Assembly (NCBI GenBank): GCA_963846635.1
Contig: CAWJXM010000004.1
Location: forward strand, 160,251-224,250
Direction of reading: 5' to 3'
From: AP-15 sp963846635
GTDB lineage: Bacteria; Pseudomonadota; Alphaproteobacteria; ATCC43930; CGMCC-115725
DNA length: 64,000 nt
Both the position numbers and the translations under genes were made by a program. Within the stretch, counting starts at the first letter, position 1, and the number at the start of each line of letters is the position of its first letter. The notes below the pieces were generated by a model. The model did not search any database. It saw nothing but the letters and a program-made list of their open reading frames with translations, and had not been told where the DNA came from. This document shows, piece after piece, positions 52,362 through 62,128 of the stretch.

Positions 52362-53693
52362 GTGACCGATATCAGCATCGCCGCAATCAGCAATCCCGAT
52401 CCCAAATCGGGCCGCATCAGTTTGCGCACCCTGGTGCCGATCCGCTGGGTGGCGGTCGCGGGCCAGGCTCTGGCTGTGCTGACCGTCCATTTCGGGCTCG
52501 GGTTTCAGTTGCCGCTAATCGCGGCCCTTGTGGTGGTCGCCGCCTCGGCATTGCTCAATGTCGTGCTTATCGTCCACCGCCAGGTCGCGCGCGAGCTCAG
52601 CGAGGGCTATGCCGCGATGTGTCTCGGTTACGACATACTGCAGCTGGCGGTCCTGCTCTATCTGACGGGGGGGCTCGAGAACCCGTTCTCGATCCTGTTT
52701 CTGGCCCCGGTCACGGTCGCGGCGACGATCCTGTCGCGACGCTTTGTGATCGGCGTGTCGGCCCTCGCCATCGCCGCGATCAGCGTGCTGGCGCTATGGC
52801 ATTTCCCGCTCCCGGGGCGCAGCGGGCCGCTTGGTTTTCCGCCGGAGATCGTGATCGGGGCCTGGGCAGCGCTGGTGCTGGCGACGGTCTTCATCGCCCT
52901 TTATACTTGGAGCGTGGCGCAAGACGCCCGCCGACTGCGCGATGCGGTGGCGGCGACGCAGCTTGCTTTGGCGCGGGAGCAGCAGGTCTCCGCGGTCGGC
53001 GCGCTAGCCGCTGCCGCGGCGCACGAACTCGGTAGCCCGCTCGCAACGATCGCCGTGGTCGCCAAGGAGCTGGTCCGCGAATTGCCGGCGAACAGCCCAT
53101 ATGCCGAGGACGCAGCGCTATTGCTGAGCCAATCCGAACGCTGCAGCCGCATCCTCGCCGGCCTGTCGCAGCGGCCGGAAGAAGATGGCGGCTCGCCTTA
53201 TGCGCGGCTGTCGATCTCGGCGCTGGTCGAAGCGGCCGGCGCCCCCTATCACGACCGCGGCATCGCGCTGATCTTTGCCGCGACCGGCTCGTCTGAAGAC
53301 GACGAGCCGCAGGTCCGCCGCAGCCCCGAAATCATCCACGGTCTCAACAACCTGATCCAGAACGCGGTGCAATTCGCCCGCCGCGAGGTCGCAGTGACCA
53401 CGTTTTGGGACACGCGGCGGGTCAGGGTCGAGATCGTCGATGATGGCCCCGGCTTTATGTTGCATCTGTTGAGCCGGCTTGGGGAGCCGTATCTGTCGAC
53501 GCGAACCGGTGCCGCAAACCACATGGGGCTCGGCATCTTCATCGCCCAGAGCCTGTTGGAGCGCAGCGGGGCGCGGGTGACCTTCGAGAATCGCCAAGAA
53601 GGCGGCGCGCAGGTTGCGATTTCATGGAATCGTGCCAATCTCGAAGCGGTGGACAAGGTCCGCCCGGCGGCGCTGGCGCGCGAGCTGCGCTAG
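52362..53693 (+). CDS. regB: RegB/PrrB/ActS redox-sensing histidine kinase
   Basis: Membrane histidine kinase that senses respiratory redox state and signals to RegA. Six N-terminal helices contain the quinone-binding heptad TGGLENPF. The H-box is AAAAHELGSPLATIAV, with the phosphorylated His. A Cys in SQSERCSRILAGLSQ corresponds in position to the redox-active Cys of RegB. ATP-binding motifs are NLIQNAVQFA, EIVDDGPGF and MGLGIFIAQSLLE. Start GTG 52362; 443 residues. It lies directly before the regA gene. Known RegB targets include energy metabolism under low oxygen. Confidence 0.92.
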   Translation: MTDISIAAISNPDPKSGRISLRTLVPIRWVAVAGQALAVLTVHFGLGFQLPLIAALVVVAASALLNVVLIVHRQVARELSEGYAAMCLGYDILQLAVLLYLTGGLENPFSILFLAPVTVAATILSRRFVIGVSALAIAAISVLALWHFPLPGRSGPLGFPPEIVIGAWAALVLATVFIALYTWSVAQDARRLRDAVAATQLALAREQQVSAVGALAAAAAHELGSPLATIAVVAKELVRELPANSPYAEDAALLLSQSERCSRILAGLSQRPEEDGGSPYARLSISALVEAAGAPYHDRGIALIFAATGSSEDDEPQVRRSPEIIHGLNNLIQNAVQFARREVAVTTFWDTRRVRVEIVDDGPGFMLHLLSRLGEPYLSTRTGAANHMGLGIFIAQSLLERSGARVTFENRQEGGAQVAISWNRANLEAVDKVRPAALARELR

Positions 53694-53732
53694 CCCCTCA
53701 GAAGATGGCGGGCTGGGCGAGAGGCAAGCCTG

Positions 53733-54332
53733 ATGAACGCGATTGACCGACCCATCCGCCCCGCCGGCGAGGGACCCTCCGACGCCCTGCGCGGCCTTCC
53801 GGAGGCTGAGCGTACCCTGTTGATCGTTGACGACGATGCGCCGCTGTGCCAACGCCTTGCGCGGGCGATGGAAAGACGCGGCTTTGTCGTCACGACCGCC
53901 GATAGTGTCGCGGCCGGGATTGCCGCGGCGAGCGAGCGCCCGCCGGCCTTTGCGGTTGTCGATATGCGGCTCGGCGACGGACGCGGGCTCGACGTCGTTA
54001 CCGCGCTGCGCAAGACGCGGCCGGCGGCCCGTATCGTCATGCTGACCGGCTATGGCAACATCGCCACCGCGGTCGCCGCGGTCAAAGCCGGGGCCATCGA
54101 TTACCTGCCCAAGCCGGCCGATGCCGACGCCGTCGAGCGCGCTCTGCTCGCCCAGGAGGACGCTATCCCCGAGCCGCCGGAAGACCCGATGTCAGCCGAC
54201 CGGGTGCGCTGGGAGCACATCCAGCGGGTGTTCGAGCTGTGCGACCGCAATGTCTCGGAAACCGCGCGCCGGCTCAAGATGCACCGCCGCACCTTGCAGC
54301 GTATCCTCGGCAAACACGCTCCAAGGAGCTGA
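53733..54332 (+). CDS. regA: RegA/PrrA/ActR response regulator
   Basis: DNA-binding response regulator, partner of RegB. Receiver domain LLIVDDDAPLCQRLARAMERR; phospho-acceptor Asp in AVVDMRLGDGRGLD; Thr in MLTGYGNIAT and Lys in DYLPKPADAD. The C-terminal Fis-type helix-turn-helix is the RegA signature: WEHIQRVFELCDRNVSETAR, then RLKMHRRTLQRIL. Length 199 residues, slightly longer than usual at the N-terminus. It lies 39 bases after regB. Confidence 0.95.
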   Translation: MNAIDRPIRPAGEGPSDALRGLPEAERTLLIVDDDAPLCQRLARAMERRGFVVTTADSVAAGIAAASERPPAFAVVDMRLGDGRGLDVVTALRKTRPAARIVMLTGYGNIATAVAAVKAGAIDYLPKPADADAVERALLAQEDAIPEPPEDPMSADRVRWEHIQRVFELCDRNVSETARRLKMHRRTLQRILGKHAPRS

Positions 54333-54631
54333 CCCCGGGAGAGCGCGGAATCATCGCTGCGGCGTTGCCGCGAAGCCTGACCCGCAGTCTCGGCTCCCGG
54401 GAAATTTTGCCGATAAGCGTGGCTCGCCCGCCGAAAAGCGTTTCAGCCGAACGCTCCTCGGCAGCCAATTTCAGTGGCTGCGTTCTACTCCGCCTTGTTC
54501 TCAGAGCATAGCAATTGACCATCGCCTGACCATTACCGCGCATGGCGAGCCGTGCGTTCGCCATTGCGGGGAGTTGGAAGCGCGCGTAGCTCGTCAGCAA
54601 ACAGGCTAACGGTCATAGTTGCCGCCCAACA
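54333..54631. other. Intergenic region after regA
   Basis: About 300 bases between convergent genes. I saw no gene, RNA or clear terminator in it. Confidence 0.4.
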
Positions 54632-55519
54632 TCAAAAGCGGAGAGTGGCGCCGACGATCGGGCCTTTCAGGTGCACGTCAAAGCCGATAGGCCTTTCCTT
54701 CGCCGAGTAGTTAACGTTGAGGCTGCGATAACCGAGGTGCACGTCTAGCCACGACTTCAACGCATAGTCGAGGGTGCCAACGATCTGCCAATCAGCGTGT
54801 GCCGCGACGCCAAACCCGCCGACATCGCCATAGGCGGTCAGCCCGAACCCGTTGCCGAAATCGCGGTGGTAGCGGGCGGCGATCAGCGGATCGGCCCAGC
54901 TGCCCGAATCGCTGACACTTATCGTCGGCAGCAGCCTTCCATTCAGGATCGTGTCGGCCGACACATCCCAAAAGCGAAAGCCAAGGCCGCCGTCGATCGT
55001 CTGAACCGGCTGGTCGAGCACTCGGTAGAGAAAATCCCCGGTGACGATGCTGGTTACCACCCCGGTTTGGCCGCCCGAGTAAAAGATATTTCGGGTGGTG
55101 AGAGGGACGCCGAGCGGCAGATGCATTGCGTCGGCCAAGACGCCGAACAGCCCATCGCGCAATTCGGCGGCGCCCATAAACGGCACGTTGTTGAGGTCGC
55201 CGAGGATCTCACCGGCGCCGATACTGACATTGACCTGCGGGGCGCGCGCCAGCGGTGTCGTGATCGCCATATTGAGACCCGCCAGCCACAGATAGGGATA
55301 GGCGATCAGCTGTAACCCGCTGAGCAACGAGGATGGCGGGGGCGATGGCGGCGGCGCGAGTGGTGGTGGCGCGGTCAAGACCGGTGGCGGCGTGACCACC
55401 GGCCCGCCCAGCGCCGGATATTGCTGCGCACAGGCCGCACTCACCTCGGTCCCGATCGCCGCAACGGTGATCAGGAGGCTCGTGAGCGCGGTGATCATCA
55501 CTCTGCGGGTATGCCGCAT
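54632..55519 (-). CDS. Predicted outer-membrane beta-barrel protein
   Basis: 295 residues. A signal peptide (RHTRRVMITALTSLLITVAA, cleavage near SAACAQ) precedes a Pro-rich linker (APPPLAPPPSPPPSS). The rest alternates hydrophobic and polar residues in short strands (GFRFWDVSADT, YGDVGGFGVAAHADWQIVGTL, LDVHLGYRSLNVNYS) and ends GATLRF with a C-terminal aromatic, as in outer-membrane barrels. The ATG at 55519 follows GGAAAGGG. I recognise no specific family; it may be related to small opacity-type barrels. Confidence 0.6.
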   Translation of the reverse strand: MRHTRRVMITALTSLLITVAAIGTEVSAACAQQYPALGGPVVTPPPVLTAPPPLAPPPSPPPSSLLSGLQLIAYPYLWLAGLNMAITTPLARAPQVNVSIGAGEILGDLNNVPFMGAAELRDGLFGVLADAMHLPLGVPLTTRNIFYSGGQTGVVTSIVTGDFLYRVLDQPVQTIDGGLGFRFWDVSADTILNGRLLPTISVSDSGSWADPLIAARYHRDFGNGFGLTAYGDVGGFGVAAHADWQIVGTLDYALKSWLDVHLGYRSLNVNYSAKERPIGFDVHLKGPIVGATLRF

Positions 55520-56222
55520 TCTGGCCCTTTCCATTCGTGTTGGGACGGTCCTACTCCATTCTCAGGGAGAATAGGGAATAGTATTAGGACGACGGCGCAG
55601 CGGGGGTCATGGCACTTGCCAATACCGGCATGAACAGCAATACCGCAATGGCGAGCAAGCGCGAAAGCGGTGATATCGGATTATGATGCGTGCTCCGCAA
55701 TATCGCCGTCCGATGCCCACGGTGTGACGATCAAGAGATTGCTCTATTCGCATGGTTGCTACCGATAATCGGGTCGCGTTTCGCCGGCCTCGACAAAGCT
55801 GGCCTCGCGCTGCGTCATCGCGGTGTCTCCTGTCGGCATTCGTTGGTTGGCGCAACTCACGCGCTCGTTGAGAGCGTAGAAGCGCGCGTCCGCGTCGGCT
55901 ATGCAGATTTGGAAGATTTTAATACACCTCGGTAGACCTTATGGAGGCTCCTTAGCCGCAGCTTTCGTTGATCACCTTTAGTCTGCGATACGGGTTATGG
56001 ACGATCAGAAAAAGACCGCCTCTTGGCGATGAGCCTCCAACCGATATTATCTGACCCGGCTACAACACAAATATGACGCAAACCTACTTTGCAAGCGAGC
56101 ACTCTCGCAGCTAGAGCCTAGATACTCTTTGCACAAATTAAGCTCATGTTATCAGATCTCGTCCTAAATGTTCTTTGTCGAGTGACCCGTTCGGCCTTGC
56201 GGTGAAAGGGTCGGTGAGGGCC
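55520..56222. other. Intergenic region before the Cache histidine kinase
   Basis: About 700 bases between divergent genes. Short frames are present on both strands but none has a convincing start, composition or motif. The right-hand 150 bases are AT-richer and probably hold the kinase promoter. Confidence 0.45.
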
Positions 56223-58163
56223 ATGATTACCAATGCACCAGAGCATCGGGCACCAGACACTAAGCCCTCAAAGCATCGATTTGCGATAAAATCGCGCCTT
56301 GGGAGCTCAAGTTTGACGTATCGTGCGTTCAGCTTAGTGCTGATCGCCGTTCTACCGGCTCTCGCGATTATGGCCTACAACGAATACGATTTGAGAAAAG
56401 CACGCGAGGACGATATTCGTCAACGCGTTGTGCAAATCACCAAGCAATTCGGCGAAGAAATGGGAGAGCTTCGCGAAGGCGCGCGCCAGCTGTTGCTCGC
56501 ACTGACGCAGGTCGATGCGGTGAGATTGCAGCGAGGCGACGCCTGCAGTGCATTATTCTCCCATTTAAAAACCAAATATCCGAATTATTCGCTTCTGGCG
56601 GCGGCTGATCTCAATGGAGACATCTTTTGTACCAGCAAATCCCTCGCCTATTCATCCGTTGCAAACCAGCCTTTTTTCAAGCGGGCTTTGCGCAAACGAG
56701 AGCTTGCTGTCGGAAATTATTGGCAGGATCCGGCGAGCGGCGATCGGATGATCCACTTCGCCTTGAAATTCGACGGGGAAAACGGTCATGTCGCCGGCGT
56801 CGTGTTCGTCGGGCTCGATCTCAACTGGCTTTCGCAGCATCTCCAGGAACGGGGGCTGGCGCCAACCTCCTCGATCCTTATTGCCGACCGAGAGGGCAAT
56901 ATTATTGCCAGGCTGCCCCATCCAGAGCTGCTGGTCGGCAAGAACATGCGCAAAAGCCATGAAGCGATCATGGACGGCGATAAGGCAGGGTGGGAAGAGG
57001 CAAAGGGCGTCGACGGGGTGACGCGAATTTTCGGTTATCTCCCGGCCCAACTGCCGCCGTATGATTTCTTTTTGAGTGCGGGGCAATCGAAAGCCGAAGC
57101 GTTTGCGTCGATCGATCGTGCGACCCGGCGCGGCGTCGGCTTGATCCTCGCGGGTTTCTTAGCCGCAACTGCGGCCGCAATTGTCGGGGCGCGGCGCTTT
57201 ATAATCGAGCCGGTCAAGGATTTGCTCGCTGTCGCTACGCAGTGGGAAACCGGCAATTACGCCGCTCGCGTCCTTGTACGCGACCGGCGGTCGGAGATCG
57301 GTCATCTGGGGACCACGTTCAATTCGATGGCCGATGCACTGGAAACCCGACACCTTGCCCAAAAACGCGCCGAGGCCGATTTGCGGGAACTCAACGCAAC
57401 CCTCGAAGCTCGGGTCGAAGAGCGGACGATTGAGCTGGCCAGCGCCGACCGGGCGAAGTCGATGTTTCTTGCCAATATGAGCCACGAGCTGCGCACCCCA
57501 CTGAATGCCATTCTCGGCTTTTCGGAAATGATGGACCAGGAGATTTTAGGGCCGATGGGCAACTGCTACAAGGAATACGCCCATTACGTCCATGAGAGCG
57601 GCATGCACCTGCTCAAGCTGGTCGAAGAAATGCTCGATCTCGCCAAGGTGGAGGCCGGGAAGCTTGAGATTGATCGGGTGCCTACTCATCCCGGCGCCAT
57701 TCTTGCCGAGAGCCTGATCATGCTGCGTCCGTCCGCCGAAAAGGCCGGGATTGAAATTGCGGTCGACGCCGATCTGCCTTCTTGGCCGGAAATCGAGGGC
57801 GATCCGGTCAAGCTCAAACAAGCATTTACCAATCTGATCGGTAACGCCATCAAGTTCACCCCGGCGGGTGGGCGCGTCGTGGTGGCGGGAGCGATCGAAC
57901 CGGGAATGCTTCGGATCCGCATTAGCGATACTGGGATCGGCATGCGCGCCGAGGATATTCCGATGGTGGTTCTGCCGTTCCACCGCCTCGATTCGGCACT
58001 CGATGGCAAGTATCAAGGCGCGGGGCTCGGGTTGCCGTTCGCCAAATCGGTTCTTGAGCTGCATGGCGGCACTCTCGCAATCGAAAGCGAGCTCGCGAAG
58101 GGCACCACAGTGACGGTGACCTTGCCGTTGGCTTCGTGCCTCATAGAGGCGGTTGCCGCCTGA
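56223..58163 (+). CDS. Membrane sensor histidine kinase with periplasmic Cache-like domain
   Basis: 646 residues. Two membrane helices (about 41-56 and 300-325) enclose a Cache-type sensing region with LLAAADLNGDIFCTSKSLAYS and GNYWQDPASGDRMIHFALKF. A HAMP segment (RRFIIEPVKDLLAVATQWETG) and a coiled coil (LNATLEARVEERTIELA) lead to the H-box SMFLANMSHELRTPLNAILG. The ATPase has NLIGNAIKFTPAGG, RISDTGIGM and GAGLGLPFAKSVLELHGG. The response regulator partner is not adjacent. Start ATG 56223 preferred over TTG 56175. Its last 23 bases overlap the convergent MFS gene. Confidence 0.85.
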   Translation: MITNAPEHRAPDTKPSKHRFAIKSRLGSSSLTYRAFSLVLIAVLPALAIMAYNEYDLRKAREDDIRQRVVQITKQFGEEMGELREGARQLLLALTQVDAVRLQRGDACSALFSHLKTKYPNYSLLAAADLNGDIFCTSKSLAYSSVANQPFFKRALRKRELAVGNYWQDPASGDRMIHFALKFDGENGHVAGVVFVGLDLNWLSQHLQERGLAPTSSILIADREGNIIARLPHPELLVGKNMRKSHEAIMDGDKAGWEEAKGVDGVTRIFGYLPAQLPPYDFFLSAGQSKAEAFASIDRATRRGVGLILAGFLAATAAAIVGARRFIIEPVKDLLAVATQWETGNYAARVLVRDRRSEIGHLGTTFNSMADALETRHLAQKRAEADLRELNATLEARVEERTIELASADRAKSMFLANMSHELRTPLNAILGFSEMMDQEILGPMGNCYKEYAHYVHESGMHLLKLVEEMLDLAKVEAGKLEIDRVPTHPGAILAESLIMLRPSAEKAGIEIAVDADLPSWPEIEGDPVKLKQAFTNLIGNAIKFTPAGGRVVVAGAIEPGMLRIRISDTGIGMRAEDIPMVVLPFHRLDSALDGKYQGAGLGLPFAKSVLELHGGTLAIESELAKGTTVTVTLPLASCLIEAVAA

Positions 58164-59435
58164 CACCGATTGGCTCCGGCGCCTCGGTGTCACAGCGCGC
58201 AAAATCAGCGGTAACGGCAAGATTGATCGCACACCCGATGGTTGCGAGGATTGCTGAGATCGCCAATTCGGCACCGAAATCGGCAAAAGCGACGATTTGG
58301 CCGCCGATCAAGGAACCCAACGAGATCCCCAAAAAAAGGCAGTATTGTTCCACGCCAGGATTGTCGTTTTTGAACCGGAGAAATCTCTTGCGAGCCCGGC
58401 CTGCTGAGCAGGGAAAAACAGCTGGGCCGCGAAAGAAACAAGAAGGAAGGCGGCGTCGATGAACGGCAGTCCGCGGTGTAGCGCAAGCCGGGCCAACATT
58501 AGGCAGCAGCCAAGTCCCACGAACCCTGCCGTGGTGGTCAGCCTGGCACCAAACCGATCGGCAAATCGGCCTCCCAGTAAAGCTCCGCCAACCGCCCCAA
58601 TGCCATAGAACAGGATCACCTCGGCGATCTCGTCGACCGTATGACCCGAGGCGGTCAGGCCCGTTCCGAGATAGGTGAACATGGCGTAAAGAGCTGTACT
58701 CCATATCACTGTCGGGATCAGGCGGATGACGGCCGCCGAGATCCGCACCCCAGCACCATTGCTCGCAGGATCGCTATGGTCGAGGTCCCGCGGCCAAATA
58801 CGGCGATTGACCCAGGCCAGGACTAGGCTTGCGGCTGCGAGTACGACAAAAACGCTCTGCCATCCGAGCCGCGCACCAGCCAAAGCGGCGCCGGGTGCCG
58901 CGACCGACAATGACACCAGCAACCCCGAAACGGCGATGCCCAAATGCGTCGCGCGCCGGCGCGCCGATGCACAACCACTGACAAGGGCGTAGATCACCGG
59001 CGAGATGCCGGCCGCAGCCGCCCCCGCGGCCAATCGCATCGCGAGTAAACAGGCGAAGCTCGTCGAAAGGGCGGTTAGCAAATTTGCGGCCGCAAAGCCG
59101 ACCAGGCAAAGCACGAGCACTCGTCGGCGGCCGATTTTGTCGGCGTGGTGACCGAGGAAAGGCGCGCTGATCATGTAGGAGAGCGAAAACAGGGTCACCG
59201 CCGACCCTGAGAGCCCCGGCGAAATTTTGAAGTCCGTTGCTATAGCCGGCAAAAGCGGGGAAATTGCGAATAAATCTGCACCAATGATAAACAGCGTCAT
59301 CCAGCTGACCGTCAATCTTTTGAATACCGCGCTGCGAACAGCGGTGGACTTTTTGTGAGACCCGTCGCTTTCGCGGTTGTGGATGCCGATTTCACTCTGC
59401 GAAGAGGTACCGAGCGTCACGCTTTGGGGCAACAC
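58141..59435 (-). CDS. MFS transporter, with a frame break at an A7/T7 run
   Basis: 12-helix major facilitator, probably an efflux pump of the DHA1 type. MTLFIIGADLFAISPLLPAI, the conserved loop GHHADKIGRRRVLVL between helices 2 and 3, and GRFADRFGARLTTT in the second half are clear. The uninterrupted frame ends at 58308 with the unrelated residues WGSRWVP. Adding one base in the seven-T run (58331-58337, minus strand) restores LFLGISLGSLIGGQIVAFAD, the last helix and the stop at 58141 (431 residues). It diverges from the haem-oxygenase-like gene. Start GTG 59435 after GAGGAG. Confidence 0.82.
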
Positions 59436-59584
59436 GCACTCCTCATTTTAAAAGAATGCGATGAGGATCGTCATTTCCCCTTTATGTTTACTTAACATCT
59501 ATTTTCTAGCCTCGACTTTGAGGCGGACGCGAAACCGCGCAGCAACCCGGTGCACGATCCCTGTTTCAATGTCGAGGTATTGCT

Positions 59585-60457
59585 ATGAAATTCGCCAACA
59601 GACCGATGGATTTGAACCTCGATGCCGCTCGATCATTCCCCTTGGGAGAGACCAACTTTGCCAAGGCGATGGCTATGCTGCTCATACGTCATCGGCCATC
59701 GCGCATGCCGTTCTTCAGGCGCCTTGCCGCCGCACCATCGACGGTCGCGAGGGACCCGCTATTCCTCGGCAGGATACATTTGAACTACCAGGCCGCGATG
59801 CATGCCACCCGGGCCGCCGTTTATTACCTTCCTCATCTCGACAGTCCGGCGCTGCGCCGGCGCAAGCTACAGATTTTCATCGATGATGATGGTCTCGCCG
59901 GCGGCGACACCCACCATTATCAATTGACCCGAGCGTTTGGCAGCATCGGCGCGGACTTTCTGCTCGATGATGAGGCGTTCGGCGAGCCCGCCGAGCTGTG
60001 CCGGCATCTCGAAGCCGAAACCGCCCGTTTTGTTGGTTTGGCTGCCAAACTCTACGCCAGCTCGCTGGGACCCTGGTGCGTGATCGAAACCCTGTCGGCC
60101 GATTGGATGCGCGCCCTTGCCGAGGCTCTTTCGGTGCATTTTCCGGAATTCGGTCAGCAGCCCTACTTTGCCGAGTGTTTCACAAACGAGGTCGAAGAAC
60201 ACCATGCGGCCGAAGCGCTCGCGGTCACGCAATTGATCCTGGATACCCGGCCCGAACTGATCGAACCCACCTTGCGCGACGCCGCAACGATCGCTAGAGC
60301 GCTGGATGGGGTGTGGCGCCACCTCGACCGCATCGTCCGCGACGCGATCGGCGCTGCCGCACCCGATGTCAAGCGCCAATCCCGTCGCGTTGGCCGCCTG
60401 CGAGCGGGCTCGATTGACCAGCACATCCGCTGCGGAACAATAACCGCCGCAGCCTAG
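59585..60457 (+). CDS. Haem-oxygenase-like (iron-containing redox enzyme) protein
   Basis: 290 residues, all-helical. It resembles the PF14518-type iron-containing redox enzymes and HDO diiron oxidases: YQAAMHATRAAVYYLPHLDS, DDDGLAGGDTHHYQLTRAFG and the metal-ligand-rich FTNEVEEHHAAEALAV. The middle has LGPWCVIETLSADWM. His and Glu/Asp of these motifs could bind iron, but which ones cannot be read with confidence. The ATG at 59585 follows GAGGTA. The stop TAG is the last three bases of a CTAG target duplication of the IS element immediately downstream; removing that element leaves the stop unchanged, so the protein is complete. Confidence 0.62.
   Translation: MKFANRPMDLNLDAARSFPLGETNFAKAMAMLLIRHRPSRMPFFRRLAAAPSTVARDPLFLGRIHLNYQAAMHATRAAVYYLPHLDSPALRRRKLQIFIDDDGLAGGDTHHYQLTRAFGSIGADFLLDDEAFGEPAELCRHLEAETARFVGLAAKLYASSLGPWCVIETLSADWMRALAEALSVHFPEFGQQPYFAECFTNEVEEHHAAEALAVTQLILDTRPELIEPTLRDAATIARALDGVWRHLDRIVRDAIGAAAPDVKRQSRRVGRLRAGSIDQHIRCGTITAAA
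60454..60457. repeat. Left target duplication CTAG of the IS701-family element
   Basis: CTAG borders the element on the left; a second copy is at 61916-61919. It includes the TAG stop of the preceding gene. Confidence 0.8.
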
Positions 60458-61915
60458 CACTACAGTTGCATTTTCTTCAAGCCTCCCGATCTCACCTTCG
60501 GATTATTCGGAGGGAGATGGATGGCGTATGCGGGGATCGAGACGACGTTGGAGTTGTGGGCTTCGTCGTTGCGTGAGGTGAAGGCGCGGATGCGGCCGTT
60601 GTTCACCCAGGAGCGAGTGGCCGCCTCGGCGGGTCGGTTCCTGGATGTCCTGTTGAGTGATGAGCGGCGCAAGACCGGTTGGATGCGGGCCGAAGCGGCG
60701 GGCGATCCCGGTCCGTGGCGTCAGCAGGCGATCCTCGGGCGCGGGCATTGGGACGCGGAGGCGCTGCGGGATATTGTGCGTGAGTATGTGCTGGAGCCCC
60801 TGGCCGATCCGGACGCGGTGCTGGTGGTGGATGAAACTGGGTTCTTGAAACAGGGCAAAGCCTCGGTCGGGGTGGCGCGGCAGTACACCGGCTCAGCGGG
60901 CAAGATCACCAATTGCCAGATTGGCGTGTTCGCCGCCTACGTCTCCCGCCACGGCCACGCCTTCATCGATCGGGCGCTATATCTGCCGCAGGCCTGGGCG
61001 AAGGATGCGAAGCGTCGAACGGCGGCGCATGTGCCGAGCGAGATCGGCTTCGCCACCAAGCCCACTCTGGCGCGGCGGATGATCGAGCGAGCGATCGCCG
61101 CAGAGGTGCCGTTTGCCTGGGTTGCAGCGGATACGGTCTATGGGGTCGGCGAGATCGAGATGGCGCTGCGGCGCGCCGGCAAAGGCTACGTGCTGGGCGT
61201 AGCCTCTGACCAGATGTTCAACTCCTGGGGCCGTACACCGCCGATCAGGGGCACGGCGGCCGAGATCGCCGCGACCCTCAAGGCGTCGGCCTGGCAACGT
61301 CTGTCGGCGGGCGAGGGCACGAAAGGTCCGCGTCTGCACGATTGGGCCTACCTGGCGCTGGCTGACCTCGAGGCAAATGAGTATGGCGAGGACAGGTCTG
61401 GGTTATGGACGCGGGGCTTGCTGATCCGGCGTGACCTTGCCGATGGCGAGATGGCCTTTTTCACCACCTGGTGCCCCACTGGCACCTCGATTGAGACGCT
61501 GGTGTGGGTCGAGGGCCATCGTTGGGCCGTCGAGGATGGATTTGAGACGGCGAAGAATGAATTGGGACTTGACCATAATGAGACCCGCTCTTGGAACGGC
61601 TGGCACCGGCACGTCTCGCTGGTCATGCTGGCCTTTGCCATGCTGGCGGCAATCCGCCATCGCCTGAATGCCGAGACAATGACTGCCGAGCAGCCAGAGA
61701 CCGTGCCATCCGCCCGACCCAGGCCGGTGCGAGGCCGGCACCGATGGGACCGTGGCCTTGATCCGCTGGTCGGTGCAGGAGATCCGCCGAGTGGCCGTGC
61801 GGCTGAACCAGCAGCACATCCAGCCCGCTCACATCATCGCCTGGTCGCTCTGGCGAAGGGCCCATCAAGCCGCCGCACGCACCTCGCATCTTAAAAAGAA
61901 AATGCAACTGTAGTG
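60458..61915 (+). mobile_element. IS701-family insertion sequence, complete, 1458 bp
   Basis: Perfect 20-bp terminal inverted repeats, CACTACAGTTGCATTTTCTT at 60458-60477 and its complement ending at 61915, flanked by the 4-bp duplication CTAG (YTAR type typical of IS701). One transposase gene fills the element. The intact ends and duplication indicate recent insertion. Confidence 0.85.
60521..61913 (+). CDS. IS701-family transposase, with a late frame break
   Basis: DDE transposase. VLVVDETGFLKQGKASVGVA has the first catalytic Asp, VAADTVYGVG the second, and WAVEDGFETAKNELGLDHNE holds the Glu. The start ATG 60521 follows GGAGGGA. The given frame loses homology after about residue 395 and stops at 61894; a one-base change between about 61690 and 61745 yields LIRWSVQEIRRVAVRL and the C-terminus HLKKKMQL, with TAG at 61911-61913 inside the right inverted repeat (463 residues). 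Such overlap of stop and repeat is usual in this family. Confidence 0.85.
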
Positions 61916-62128
61916 CTAGGCCTCGGTTCCACCCATCTCGCCGAACGGCAATCGTGTCCCTGTTCCCACCGCCCTCCCGGCGAGGGCGTCCAGCAGCGAC
62001 GGTATCGCCCTACGGTAGCGGCGATTACTTGGCGATAGCCGCGGGCGAGGACGAAGTTCTTAACTCAATCTTGTTGGGAGAGTGCCTATATGTCAGCTGA
62101 AACTGCTCTTTTCTAGGACTGCGCACTA
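61916..62128. other. Region between the IS and the fic fragment
   Basis: About 210 bases, the first four of which are the right target duplication. No gene could be supported here. Confidence 0.4.

Noticed and set aside
55690..55935. 81-residue plus-strand frame in the gap before the histidine kinase
   Set aside because: No Shine-Dalgarno sequence or domain; codon use not like neighbours.
59461..59886. Overlapping frame starting upstream of the haem-oxygenase-like gene
   Set aside because: Wrong frame relative to the conserved helical motifs, which start at 59585.
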